Assembly: GCF_030160755.1 (NCBI RefSeq)
Contig: NZ_BSOY01000008.1
Span: forward strand, 1 to 60,612
DNA length: 60,612 nucleotides
Origin: Brevundimonas denitrificans
Lineage (GTDB): Bacteria > Pseudomonadota > Alphaproteobacteria > Caulobacterales > Caulobacteraceae
Direction of reading: 5' to 3'
Under the pieces are notes generated by a model. It saw only the letters and a list, made by a program, of their open reading frames with translations. It was not told the DNA's origin and did not search any database. Numbering within the stretch: position 1 is the stretch's first letter; the number at the start of each line of letters is the position of its first letter. Below, piece after piece: positions 34,224 to 42,817 of the stretch. The position numbers and the translations under genes are program-made.

Positions 34224-35674
34224 GTTTCGTCCTTCATCTTCTCGATCGTCTTCGTCGTCGAATAGCCGTCCTCGAACGTGGCCAGTCTGACCTCGCCGCC
34301 CCAGCTCTCGACCAGATCGCCGCCGACCACCCCCTCGCGGGTGTAGTCCGCCCCCTTGATCAGCACATCGGGCCGCAGCCGCTCGATCAGGGCGATGGGC
34401 GTCGGGTCGTCGAAGGCCGTCACCCGGTCCACCGACTGCAGCCCGCCGATGACCACCGCCCGGCTGTCCAGATCATTGATCGGCCTGCCCTCGCCCTTGA
34501 GCCGCCGCACCGAGGCGTCCGTGTTCAGCGCCACCACCAGCCGGTCGCACCAGCCGCGCGCCTGGGCCAGATAGGCGACGTGGCCGCGGTGCAGGATGTC
34601 GAAACAGCCGTTGGTGAAGCCGACCTTCAGCCCCTGCCGCTTCCAGCCCTCGACCACATGCGCCAGCTCCTCCAGCGGCATGACCTTGGCGTGGGCCCCG
34701 GCGGCGTGCTGGCTCATCTCGGCGTCGATCAGCTCGGCCGGGGTGACCACCGCCGTGCCGGCCTTGCCGACCACCACGCCCGAGGCGAGGATGGCGAACT
34801 CCACCGCCGTCTCCAGCGAGGCGCCCGCGCCCAGCGCCAGACCCAGGGCCGCCAGACCGGTGTCGCCGGCGCCCGAGACGTCGAACACCTCCCGCGCCCG
34901 GCCCGGGAAATGCCGCACCGGCCCGCCGCGCCGCATCAGGCTCATGCCCTTGCCGGCCCGGGTGACCACCACCGCCTGAACCGTCGTAGCGTGCAGCAGC
35001 GCCTTCAGCGCCGCCTCGATCTCGGCGTCGGTCTCCACCGGCAGACCCGTGGCCCCGGCCAGCTCGCTGGCGTTTGGCTTGATCAGATCGACCGCGCCAT
35101 AGCGGGCGAAGTCGCGCCCCTTGGGGTCGACCACGACCGGCGCGCCGGACTCTTCCGCCGCCGCCAGCGCCTGGGCGATCACCAGGTCGCTGACGACACC
35201 CTTTGCGTAGTCAGACAGCAGATAAACGTAAGCGCCCGTAAAGGCTTCGCTTTCATCGCCCATCAGGGCGGCGGCCTCCTCGTCGAGCCGCAGCAACTGC
35301 TGACCCGCGGCGACGAAACGCGTCTTGACGATGGTGGCGACCCCGGAGCGCCGTTCGATCGCATCCTCGATGCCCGGCTCCGCCGCGACCAGCGCCGCCA
35401 GCTCGTCTCCGGCCGCGTCCCGGCCCGCTACGGCGCCCAGTCGCGCGATCCCGCCCAGCGCCGCGACGTTGCGCGCCACATTGCCGACGCCGCCGGGCAT
35501 GGCCGTGATCCGGCGGGTGCGCAGGACCGGGATCGGGGCCTCGGGCGAAATCCGGCTGACCTCGCCATAGACATACCGGTCCAGCATCAGGTCGCCGACG
35601 CAGGCGACCTTGACCCCCCGGACCCGCTCCAGCAGGGCCTGCAATTGTCCGAGATCGAGCGTCCGTTCAGCCAT
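34220..35674 (-). CDS. hldE: bifunctional heptose-7-phosphate kinase / heptose-1-phosphate adenylyltransferase
   Basis: 484 residues combining two enzymes of ADP-heptose synthesis. The N-terminal ribokinase-like domain (about 1-320) has VACVGDLMLDRYVYGEVSRI, GGVGNVARNVAAL and the anion-hole GAGDTG, with DPKGRDFARY for ATP. The C-terminal cytidylyltransferase-like domain (about 345-484) has GFTNGCFDILHRGHVAYLAQ with the HxGH motif. Both are complete. Bounded by kdsA upstream (18 bp) and hldD downstream (ATGA overlap), so the LPS core precursor genes form one unit. Confidence 0.96.
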   Translation of the reverse strand: MAERTLDLGQLQALLERVRGVKVACVGDLMLDRYVYGEVSRISPEAPIPVLRTRRITAMPGGVGNVARNVAALGGIARLGAVAGRDAAGDELAALVAAEPGIEDAIERRSGVATIVKTRFVAAGQQLLRLDEEAAALMGDESEAFTGAYVYLLSDYAKGVVSDLVIAQALAAAEESGAPVVVDPKGRDFARYGAVDLIKPNASELAGATGLPVETDAEIEAALKALLHATTVQAVVVTRAGKGMSLMRRGGPVRHFPGRAREVFDVSGAGDTGLAALGLALGAGASLETAVEFAILASGVVVGKAGTAVVTPAELIDAEMSQHAAGAHAKVMPLEELAHVVEGWKRQGLKVGFTNGCFDILHRGHVAYLAQARGWCDRLVVALNTDASVRRLKGEGRPINDLDSRAVVIGGLQSVDRVTAFDDPTPIALIERLRPDVLIKGADYTREGVVGGDLVESWGGEVRLATFEDGYSTTKTIEKMKDET

Positions 35675-35692
35675 GACCCTGGCCTATCGGAT

Positions 35693-36556
35693 TCACGCGG
35701 CCTTCGCCATCCGCGCCTTGGTCAGGTCGTCATAGGCGATCAGGTCGGCGGCCAGCGCCTCGAACTGGTCCAGCGGCACCATGTTCGGACCGTCGGACGG
35801 CGCGTTGTCGGGGTCCTGGTGGGTCTCCATGAAGACCGAGTCAACGCCCACGGCCACGGCGGCCCGCGCCAGCACCGGCACGAACTCGCGCTGCCCGCCC
35901 GAGGACGTCCCCTGCCCCCCCGGCTGCTGCACGCTGTGCGTCGCGTCGAACACCACCGGGCAGCCGATCTCGCGCAGGATCGGCAGCGACCGCATGTCGC
36001 TGACCAGGGTGTTGTAGCCGAAGCTGGCCCCGCGCTCGCAGGCCATGACGTTCGGATTGCCCGCGCCGACCACCTTGGCGATGACGTTCTTCATGTCCCA
36101 GGGCGCGAGGAACTGTCCCTTCTTGATGTTGATCGCCTTGCCGGTGGCGGCGGCGGCCAGCAGCAGGTCGGTCTGGCGACAGAGGAAGGCCGGGATCTGC
36201 AGCACATCCACCGCCTGGGCGGCGATGCGGCAATGCTCCTCGGTGTGCACGTCGGTCAGCACCGGCAGGCCCGTGACCTCCCGGATCTCGGCGAAGATCG
36301 GCAGCGAGCCCTCGAGGCCGAAGCCCCGGGCGGCGGTCGCCGATGTGCGGTTGGCCTTGTCGAAACTGGTCTTGTAGATGACGCCGACGTTCAGCCGCTC
36401 GCCGATCTCCTTCAGCGCATGGGCCATCTCCAGCGCGTGCTGGCGGCTTTCCAGCTGGCACGGGCCGGCGATGAAGACGATGCGTTGTCCGCCGCCGATG
36501 GAAACGGGGCGCTTCAGCCCGTCCTTGATGTCGATGATGGCGTTTGGCTTGGACAA
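35693..36556 (-). CDS. kdsA: 3-deoxy-8-phosphooctulonate synthase
   Basis: 287 residues. Condenses arabinose-5-phosphate with phosphoenolpyruvate to make KDO-8-phosphate, the sugar that links lipid A to the core. The TIM-barrel shows [20 protein letters not shown] at the start, [12 protein letters not shown] with the PEP-binding Lys and Asn, [23 protein letters not shown], and [16 protein letters not shown] near the end. A lone Cys in the AGPC motif and absence of clear extra metal residues leave metal-dependence open. First gene of the kdsA-hldE-hldD unit, divergent from the photolyase. Confidence 0.95.
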   Translation of the reverse strand: MSKPNAIIDIKDGLKRPVSIGGGQRIVFIAGPCQLESRQHALEMAHALKEIGERLNVGVIYKTSFDKANRTSATAARGFGLEGSLPIFAEIREVTGLPVLTDVHTEEHCRIAAQAVDVLQIPAFLCRQTDLLLAAAATGKAINIKKGQFLAPWDMKNVIAKVVGAGNPNVMACERGASFGYNTLVSDMRSLPILREIGCPVVFDATHSVQQPGGQGTSSGGQREFVPVLARAAVAVGVDSVFMETHQDPDNAPSDGPNMVPLDQFEALAADLIAYDDLTKARMAKAA

Positions 36557-36598
36557 GGCGGATTTCCCGGAGTTGCGGCTTGGCGACGCGCGGCTGAT

Positions 36599-36614
36599 GC
36601 CGCACTTGTGCGGC
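36599..36614. promoter_or_regulatory. perfect 7-bp inverted repeat between kdsA and phr
   Basis: GCCGCAC, two bases, GTGCGGC form a perfect hairpin or operator in the 110-bp divergent spacer, 43 bp upstream of kdsA and 53 bp upstream of phr. Flanking TGAT (left) and GATCA (right) extend the symmetry with one bulged base. Too short a T-run follows on either strand for an intrinsic terminator, so an operator or 5'-UTR structure is more likely. Confidence 0.45.
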
Positions 36615-36666
36615 GATCAGGTGGCGTCGAACACTGAGGTTCGCAAGCTATCAGGAGCCCGCACGC

Positions 36667-38130
36667 ATGACCACCGAGGCCGGAGACAGACCCGTCATCC
36701 TGTGGTTCCGCCAGGACCTGCGCCTTGCCGACAACCCCGCCGTCGTCCACGCCGTTGAGACGGGCCGCCCGATCCTGCCGCTCTATATTCTCGACCAAGG
36801 CCCTGCGACGCTTCAGACGGGCGCAGCGTCCCTGTGGTGGCTCGACAAGTCCCTGCGCGCGCTGGACGCCTCGCTGCGTGCCCGCAGCTCCCTCCTCATC
36901 CTGCGTCGCGGAGACAGCGAGGCCGAACTCCGCCGCCTGATCGACGAGACCGGCGCCGACGCCGTCTTCCTGAACCGCCGATTCGAACCCGACGCCTTCG
37001 CCCGGGACGCCGACATCGCCCACGGGCTCCAGGCCGACGGCGTGGCCTGCAAGGGCTGGAACGGAACCCTGCTGGCCCGGCCCGGGTCGGTGCTCAATGG
37101 ATCCGGCCAGCCGTACAAGGTCTTCACACCCTTCCACCGGGCCCTTCTGGCCGCCACTGTCGCCCCGCCGCCTGCGCCTGCGCCCGCCGACATCCGGACG
37201 CTGCCTGAACCCGCTTCTGATGACATCGACGCCTGGGGCCTGCACCCCACCCGCCCGGACTGGTCGCACGGCTTCAACTGGACGCCCGGCGAAGCGGGTG
37301 CGGAGGTCGCTTTGGCGACCTTCCTGTCACGCGGCCTCAAATCCTACGGCAAGGGTCGCGACATCCCGGCCGAACCGGCGACCAGCCGCCTGTCGCCCCA
37401 TCTGCATTTCGGCGAGATCAGTCCATGGCGTGCCGTCGAAGCCGCCCGTTCCGCCGCCGCCGACGGCCGCGCGCCCGCCGCCGAGGCGGACAAGTTCGTC
37501 GCCGAGATCGGGTGGCGCGAATTCTCCGCCCACCTGCTCCACGCCTTCCCGCAGATGACCGACAAGGCCTTCCGGCCCGAGTATGACGCCATGCCCTGGC
37601 GTGACGACCCTGCCGCACTCGAAGCCTGGAAGCGCGGCCAGACCGGCTATCCGGTCGTGGACGCCGGCATGCGCGAGCTGTGGGCGACAGGCGTCATGCA
37701 CAACCGGGTGCGCATGATCGTCGCCTCCTTCCTGATCAAACACCTGCTGATCGACTGGCGTGAAGGCGAGCGGTGGTTCCGGGATACGCTGGTCGACGCC
37801 GATCTCGCGTCGAATGTGCAGAATTGGCAGTGGGTTGCTGGATCCGGGGCCGATGCTTCCCCGTACTTCCGAATCTTCAATCCGGTGACGCAGGGGCAGA
37901 AATTCGATGCAGACGGCCGATATGTTCGCCGGTGGGTCCCGGAACTCCGCGGAGTCCCCGACCGCTGGCTCCACGCGCCCTGGACCGCGCCGCCCGAGGT
38001 CCTGCGCGACGCCCGCGTCAGGCTCGGCGGGGACTACCCTCGTCCGATCGTCGATCACGACGCCGCCCGCAAGCGTGCGCTCGCTGCGCTCGGGACCATC
38101 GTCGCCGCTCGTGCCGCCGAAGGGGATTGA
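36667..38130 (+). CDS. phr: deoxyribodipyrimidine photolyase
   Basis: 487 residues. Uses blue light and FADH- to split cyclobutane pyrimidine dimers. The N-terminal antenna domain (about 1-130, VILWFRQDLRLADNPAVVHA) is followed by the FAD-binding helical domain (about 200-470) with ATSRLSPHLHFGEISPW, the FAD-binding W of IGWREFSAHLLH, MHNRVRMIVASFLIKHLLI and SNVQNWQWVAGSGADASPYF. The electron-transfer tryptophans of class I CPD photolyases appear present. Followed after 33 bp by a cyclopropane synthase gene, a pairing found in light- and singlet-oxygen-response regulons. Confidence 0.96.
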   Translation: MTTEAGDRPVILWFRQDLRLADNPAVVHAVETGRPILPLYILDQGPATLQTGAASLWWLDKSLRALDASLRARSSLLILRRGDSEAELRRLIDETGADAVFLNRRFEPDAFARDADIAHGLQADGVACKGWNGTLLARPGSVLNGSGQPYKVFTPFHRALLAATVAPPPAPAPADIRTLPEPASDDIDAWGLHPTRPDWSHGFNWTPGEAGAEVALATFLSRGLKSYGKGRDIPAEPATSRLSPHLHFGEISPWRAVEAARSAAADGRAPAAEADKFVAEIGWREFSAHLLHAFPQMTDKAFRPEYDAMPWRDDPAALEAWKRGQTGYPVVDAGMRELWATGVMHNRVRMIVASFLIKHLLIDWREGERWFRDTLVDADLASNVQNWQWVAGSGADASPYFRIFNPVTQGQKFDADGRYVRRWVPELRGVPDRWLHAPWTAPPEVLRDARVRLGGDYPRPIVDHDAARKRALAALGTIVAARAAEGD

Positions 38131-38163
38131 CGGGCGGACCGCCGATACCCAACCTTGCCAGTC

Positions 38164-39384
38164 ATGACGTCGGTCACCGCCGAGCGCATCGAAACCGCCG
38201 CCCGCACGCCGCGCGGGTTCACGCTGCTGCTACGCCTGCTGGCCGCCAACTGGACCTTCGGCCGGCTCACGGTCCTGCTCCCCAACGGCGAGACCCACCT
38301 GCTTGACGGCCCGCAGCCGGGACCGGCGGCCATCTTCGACATCAAGGATTACCGCTTCGCCCGCCGCGTGCTGGCCTCGGGCGATATCGGTTTCGCCGAG
38401 GCCTATATGGCCGGCGAATGGGAAAGCCCGCAGCTCGCCGCACTGCTGGAATCCTTCGCCCACAACTATGAACACATCCGCCGGCTGGCGGACGGCAATC
38501 CGCTGATGCGGGCGATCAACTGGCTGTCGCACCGGATGAACCGCAACAGCCGGTCCGGGTCGAAGAAGAACATCCACGCCCACTACGACCTCGGCAACGC
38601 CTTCTATGCGTCCTGGCTGGACTCGACGATGACCTATTCGTCGGCCCGCTTCACCCGCGCCGGCATGGCGCTGGATGCGGCCCAACGCGAGAAATACGCC
38701 TCCCTCGCCCGGCTCATGGACCTGCGGTCCGGCCAGTCCGTGCTTGAGATCGGCTGCGGCTGGGGCGGGTTCGCCGAGTTCGCGGCCCGGGAGGTCGGCG
38801 CCCGGGTCACCGGCATCACCATCTCGCAGGAACAGTATGACTTCGCCCGCCAGCGGATATTCAACGCTGGCCTGGCCGAAAAAGCCGATATCCAGCTGAT
38901 CGATTATCGTGACGTCCAGGGCCGGTTCGACCGCGTCGCCTCCATCGAGATGTTCGAGGCCGTGGGTATCGAATACTGGCCGGCCTATTTCGGCAAGATC
39001 CACGACGTGCTCGAGCCCGGCGGCCGCGCCGGCCTGCAGATCATCACGATCGAGGACGCCCTGTTCGGCGGCTACAACAAGCGCACCGACTTCATCCAGA
39101 AATACATCTTCCCCGGCGGCATGCTGCCGTCGGAGGAGAGTCTCAAGCCGGTCATCGACCGCGCCGGCCTCGAATGGCGCACCGTCGAGCGGTTCGGCCA
39201 GGACTACGCCGACACCCTCAAACTCTGGGACGAGCGTTTCCAGGCGGCCTGGGGCGACATCCGGCGCATGGGCGGCTTCGACGAACGCTTCCGCCGACTG
39301 TGGCGCTTCTATCTCGCCTATTGCGAGGCCGGATTCCGCTCGGCCCGGACCGATGTGATCCAGCTGGCGCTGACCCGCGCCTGA
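38164..39384 (+). CDS. cfa: cyclopropane-fatty-acyl-phospholipid synthase family methyltransferase
   Basis: 406 residues. Adds a methylene from SAM across cis double bonds of membrane phospholipids. The sequence has KNIHAHYDLGNAFYASWLDS and MTYSSARF, the SAM motif EIGCGWGGFAEFAA, then ITISQEQYDFARQRI, DYRDVQGRFDRVASIEMFEA and FIQKYIFPGGMLPS, all typical of CFA synthase. The ATG at 38164 is preferred over an in-frame TTG at 38155. The phospholipid-binding N-terminal domain (about 20-110) is present. Between phr and a sulfurtransferase gene with spacings of 33 and 31 bp. Confidence 0.93.
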   Translation: MTSVTAERIETAARTPRGFTLLLRLLAANWTFGRLTVLLPNGETHLLDGPQPGPAAIFDIKDYRFARRVLASGDIGFAEAYMAGEWESPQLAALLESFAHNYEHIRRLADGNPLMRAINWLSHRMNRNSRSGSKKNIHAHYDLGNAFYASWLDSTMTYSSARFTRAGMALDAAQREKYASLARLMDLRSGQSVLEIGCGWGGFAEFAAREVGARVTGITISQEQYDFARQRIFNAGLAEKADIQLIDYRDVQGRFDRVASIEMFEAVGIEYWPAYFGKIHDVLEPGGRAGLQIITIEDALFGGYNKRTDFIQKYIFPGGMLPSEESLKPVIDRAGLEWRTVERFGQDYADTLKLWDERFQAAWGDIRRMGGFDERFRRLWRFYLAYCEAGFRSARTDVIQLALTRA

Positions 39385-39415
39385 CCGATTCCCCGGTCGG
39401 TGCTAGGCTGTCGGC

Positions 39416-40255
39416 ATGGCCTCTCCCCTGATCTCAACCGCCGACCTCGCCGCCCGCCTCGGCGCGCCCGCGCTGCGCCTTGTCGACGCCAGCTGGCATC
39501 TGGACGGGCGCGACGGCCGGCCGGATTTCGAGGCCGCCCGCCTGCCCGGCGCCGTCTTCTTCGATCTCGAGGCCAGTTCCGATCCGGACAGCCCCCTGCC
39601 GCATATGCTGCCGACGCCCGCCTTGTTCGCGGCGCGGATGGGCGGGCTCGGCATCGCGGCGGACGACAGCATCGTGGTCTATGACACGGTCGGCATCCGC
39701 TCTTCCGCGCGGGCGTGGTGGATGTTCAAGGCCATGGGCGCGCCGGACGTCCGCGTCCTCGACGGCGGTCTGCCGAAATGGATCTCGGAGGGCCGGCCGA
39801 TCGAAACGGGGCCCTCGACGCTGCCCGCGACCTCGACCTTCACCCCCCGCCCCCGGCCGGAGATCGTCGCCGACATCGACGCCGTCCGCGCCGCCCTTCA
39901 GGCCGGCGAGCAGGTGCTGGACGCCCGCGCCGACGACCGGTTCGCGGGCCGGGCCGCCGAGCCGCGCGCGGGCCTGAGGTCCGGACACATGCCGGGCGCC
40001 CTCAACCTGCCCTTCCCCGGCGTTCTCAACCCCGACGGCACGATGAAGCAGGGCGAGGCGCTGGCGCGGGCCTTCAGCGCGGCCGGCGTCGATCTGGACC
40101 GCTCCGTCGTCACCACCTGCGGCTCCGGAGTCACCGCCGCCATCCTCAGCCTCGGGCTCGCCGTGCTGGCCAGGCCCTCGCGCCTCTACGACGGCAGCTG
40201 GGCCGAATGGGGCGGACGGGCGGACACCCCAGTGGCGTCCGCCCCCGCCGCCTGA
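39416..40255 (+). CDS. sseA: 3-mercaptopyruvate sulfurtransferase (two rhodanese domains)
   Basis: 279 residues in two rhodanese modules. The first (about 1-130) is inactive and carries RPDFEAARLPGAVFFDLEA and VVYDTVGIRSSARAWWMFKA. The second (about 150-275) has the active cysteine in VTTCGSGVTAAIL; CGSGVTA is the loop of mercaptopyruvate transferases, in contrast to CRKGVT of thiosulfate rhodaneses. Moves sulfur from 3-mercaptopyruvate to a thiol acceptor. Ends 3 bp before the convergent symporter stop. Confidence 0.93.
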   Translation: MASPLISTADLAARLGAPALRLVDASWHLDGRDGRPDFEAARLPGAVFFDLEASSDPDSPLPHMLPTPALFAARMGGLGIAADDSIVVYDTVGIRSSARAWWMFKAMGAPDVRVLDGGLPKWISEGRPIETGPSTLPATSTFTPRPRPEIVADIDAVRAALQAGEQVLDARADDRFAGRAAEPRAGLRSGHMPGALNLPFPGVLNPDGTMKQGEALARAFSAAGVDLDRSVVTTCGSGVTAAILSLGLAVLARPSRLYDGSWAEWGGRADTPVASAPAA

Positions 40256-40258
40256 GCC

Positions 40259-41572
40259 TCAGTTCGCCGGGGCAACGTCCGGCAGTTTGAGGTCGTCCGG
40301 CACGATCGCATCGCTCTCGCCGCGCGACACCACCGTCGCCGCCACCAGATCGCCGGTGACGTTCAGGGTCGTGCGGCACATGTCGAGGAAGCGGTCGACG
40401 CCGAGGATCAGGCCGATGCCCTCCGCCGGCACCCCGACCATCACGAGGATCAGGGCGATAACCGGCAGCGATCCCGCCGGCACGCCGGCCGTGCCGATGC
40501 CGCCGAGGATGCAGACCAGCATCACCACCAGCTGCTGCTGCAGGTTCAGGTCGATGTTGAAGAACTGGGCCAGGAACAGGACCGTGACCCCCTCGAACAG
40601 GGCCGTGCCGTTCTGGTTGGCCGTGGCCCCCACGGTGAGCACGAAGCGCGAGATGCGACGCGGCAGCTTCAGCTTCTCTTCCGCCGCCTTGATCGCGATC
40701 GGCAGGGTGGCGTTGGACGAGGCGGTGGAGAAGGCCACCACGAAGGGCTCGCGGACGCCGTTGGCGAACTTCAACGGGTTCATCCCGCCGAAAATCCAGA
40801 CCAGCAGCGGATAGACGATGAACATGTGGATCGCCATCGCGCCTACCGCCACGCCCGCATAGGCGCCCAGCTTGAGCAGAAGCTCCCAGCCGAACACCGC
40901 CGAGAGGTTGAACATCAGGGCGGCGATGGCGATCGGAGCCAGTTTGATGACGAGGTTGATCAGCTTCATCATCACCTCGAACAGGCCCTGCAGCGTCTGC
41001 TGAAGGGCGTCCGTGGCCGGCGACTTGGCCATGACCATGCCGATGCCGAAGATCAGGGCGAAGACCATCACCGGCAGGATCTGGTTCTCCGCCGCGGCGG
41101 TGACGACGTTGGACGGGATCATGTCGAGGAAGAACTGGCCCGCCTCGATCGATTTGGGCGCATTGCCGACGATGGCCGAAGCCCCTTCGGCGCCCTGGGC
41201 CAACAGCTGCTGCGCCAGCAGGGGATCGACCCCGTCGCCGGGACGGAACCAGTTGACCATGCCCAGGCCGATGCCGACGGCGATGGCCGAGACGAGGATG
41301 GTGAAGACCAGGGTCTTGAAGCCGACCCGGCCCAGCGATTTCAGATCGCCCATCTCGGCGACGCCGACCGCCAGGGCCGCGAACAGCAGCGGCAGGACCA
41401 GCATGAACAGCAGGCGCAGGAAGATCTGGCCGACCGCCTGGATGATGTCCATCACCCACGGCAGCACCTCAAGGCCGTTCAGGTTGACGTAAAGCCCCCC
41501 GCCCATGCCGGCGGCGAAGCCCAGCAGCATCCAGAGATAAAGCGGGATCCCGCCACGTTTCGTCGTTTCCAT
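40259..41572 (-). CDS. dicarboxylate/amino-acid:cation symporter (DAACS family)
   Basis: 437 residues; a second DAACS transporter unlike the DctA at 24706. Hallmarks: LPLLFAALAVGVAEMGDLKS, serine-rich hairpin STASSNATLPIAIKA, TVGATANQNGTALFEGVTVL in place of the dicarboxylate NLDGT motif, and LGVDRFLDMCRTTLNVTGDL. The NQNGTA and ASSNATL patterns resemble glutamate or neutral amino-acid carriers more than C4-dicarboxylate ones. Directly downstream (28 bp) of an amino-acid-binding protein gene on the same strand, consistent with an amino-acid substrate. Specificity is inferred. Confidence 0.9.
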   Translation of the reverse strand: METTKRGGIPLYLWMLLGFAAGMGGGLYVNLNGLEVLPWVMDIIQAVGQIFLRLLFMLVLPLLFAALAVGVAEMGDLKSLGRVGFKTLVFTILVSAIAVGIGLGMVNWFRPGDGVDPLLAQQLLAQGAEGASAIVGNAPKSIEAGQFFLDMIPSNVVTAAAENQILPVMVFALIFGIGMVMAKSPATDALQQTLQGLFEVMMKLINLVIKLAPIAIAALMFNLSAVFGWELLLKLGAYAGVAVGAMAIHMFIVYPLLVWIFGGMNPLKFANGVREPFVVAFSTASSNATLPIAIKAAEEKLKLPRRISRFVLTVGATANQNGTALFEGVTVLFLAQFFNIDLNLQQQLVVMLVCILGGIGTAGVPAGSLPVIALILVMVGVPAEGIGLILGVDRFLDMCRTTLNVTGDLVAATVVSRGESDAIVPDDLKLPDVAPAN

Positions 41573-41600
41573 CTTTCCCCCTGGCGCCTGTCCCGGCGTC

Positions 41601-42728
41601 CTATCGAATCGGCAAGGCGTAGATCAGCCCCGCCGGTCTTGCGTTCCATTGTGCGTTAAGCCCACGGGCCAGGTCGAGCGAGGAATCCGTCCCGACGTTA
41701 CGCGAGAAGATTTCACCGTAGTTGCCCTCGGCCTCGATCGCCGCCTTCGCCCAGTCCTTGCGCAGGCCGAGCATCGGTCCGGCCTCGCCCTCGACGCCGA
41801 GCAGGCGGCGGACGGCCGGATTGGGAGAGTCCTCGGCCATCTGGTCTGCATTATCGCTGGTGACGCCCAGTTCCTCGGCGAGAATCAGGGCGTTCAGGGT
41901 CCAGCGCACGATTGAGGTCCAGGCCTCGTCGCCCCGCTTGACCGCCGGCCCGAGGGGCTCCTTGGAGATCACATCCGGCAGTATGGCGTGCTGTTCCGGA
42001 TTGGACATCGTGGTCCGCGCCGCCGCCAGGGCGGAAATGTCCGCGCTCAGGGCATCGCAATCCTCCCGCGCATAGGCCGCCCGCGCCGCTTCCTCATTGG
42101 CCCCGACCACCGGCGTGTATTCCAGCGACCGGGCGCGGAACCAGTCCGCCACGTTCAGCTCCGTGGTCGACGAGCGCTGCACGCACACGCGTGCGCCGTT
42201 CAGTTCGGCGGCCGTGGCCAGATCCAGCGACCGGCGCACCAGAAAGCCCTGACCGTCATAGTAGTTGATCCCGGCGAACCGCACCCCCTCCTGGGCCTCC
42301 CGCGTCAGGGTCCAGGAGGTCGAGCGCCACAGCACATCGACCCGGCCGCTGCGCAGCGCCTCGAACCGCTGGCTGCCCGTCAGGGGCACGAAGCGGACGG
42401 CGTTGGCGTTGCCCAGGACCGCCGCCGCCAGGGCGCGGCAGAAGTCGGCGTCAAAGCCGCGCCATTCGCCGCGATTGTCCGTATAGGCGAAGCCGACGAG
42501 TCCCTCATGAACGCCGCAGTTCAAACGTCCGCGCCGCTTGATGGCCGCCAGGGTCGGGCTGGCGAACTCCGGCGCGGCGGTCTGGCTTTGGGCCGCCGGG
42601 TCGGCGCCGTCTCCGGCCTCGCCCGCACGCTCGCCGCGCCCGCAGGCGGCGAGGGTCAGGGCCAGGACGGCGAATAGCGCAAACGCGGCGCCGCCCGCCG
42701 TCTTTCGCCCCGTCGATTGTGCCCGCAT
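41601..42728 (-). CDS. amino-acid-binding lipoprotein, AapJ-like (orphan)
   Basis: 375 residues. A leader ending LALTLAACGRG gives a lipidated cysteine, then an Asp/Ala-rich linker, then a type 3 periplasmic-binding fold: AIKRRGRLNCGVHEGLVGFA, RGEWRGFDADFCRALAAAVL and VDVLWRSTSWTLTREAQEGV are signature phrases of the general L-amino-acid binding protein AapJ. No aapQMP permease or ATPase genes accompany it. Instead a DAACS symporter follows 28 bp later. It could feed or sense amino acids for that carrier, or serve an ABC system encoded elsewhere. Confidence 0.9.
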   Translation of the reverse strand: MRAQSTGRKTAGGAAFALFAVLALTLAACGRGERAGEAGDGADPAAQSQTAAPEFASPTLAAIKRRGRLNCGVHEGLVGFAYTDNRGEWRGFDADFCRALAAAVLGNANAVRFVPLTGSQRFEALRSGRVDVLWRSTSWTLTREAQEGVRFAGINYYDGQGFLVRRSLDLATAAELNGARVCVQRSSTTELNVADWFRARSLEYTPVVGANEEAARAAYAREDCDALSADISALAAARTTMSNPEQHAILPDVISKEPLGPAVKRGDEAWTSIVRWTLNALILAEELGVTSDNADQMAEDSPNPAVRRLLGVEGEAGPMLGLRKDWAKAAIEAEGNYGEIFSRNVGTDSSLDLARGLNAQWNARPAGLIYALPIR

Positions 42729-42817
42729 CCGCGCCTCGCCGAAATTCGTCAGACCTTGCGCCCCGCCTGCTTTAGAGGCCTTTGAAGGCTGAACCGCAAC
42801 CCTCCGTTCCGGCGCGC

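Noticed and set aside
42729..42817. A possible SAM-II riboswitch before metC
   Set aside because: I looked for the conserved SAM-II pseudoknot pattern and found neither the GGCTAAA-like core nor the pairing segments in this 89-bp leader.
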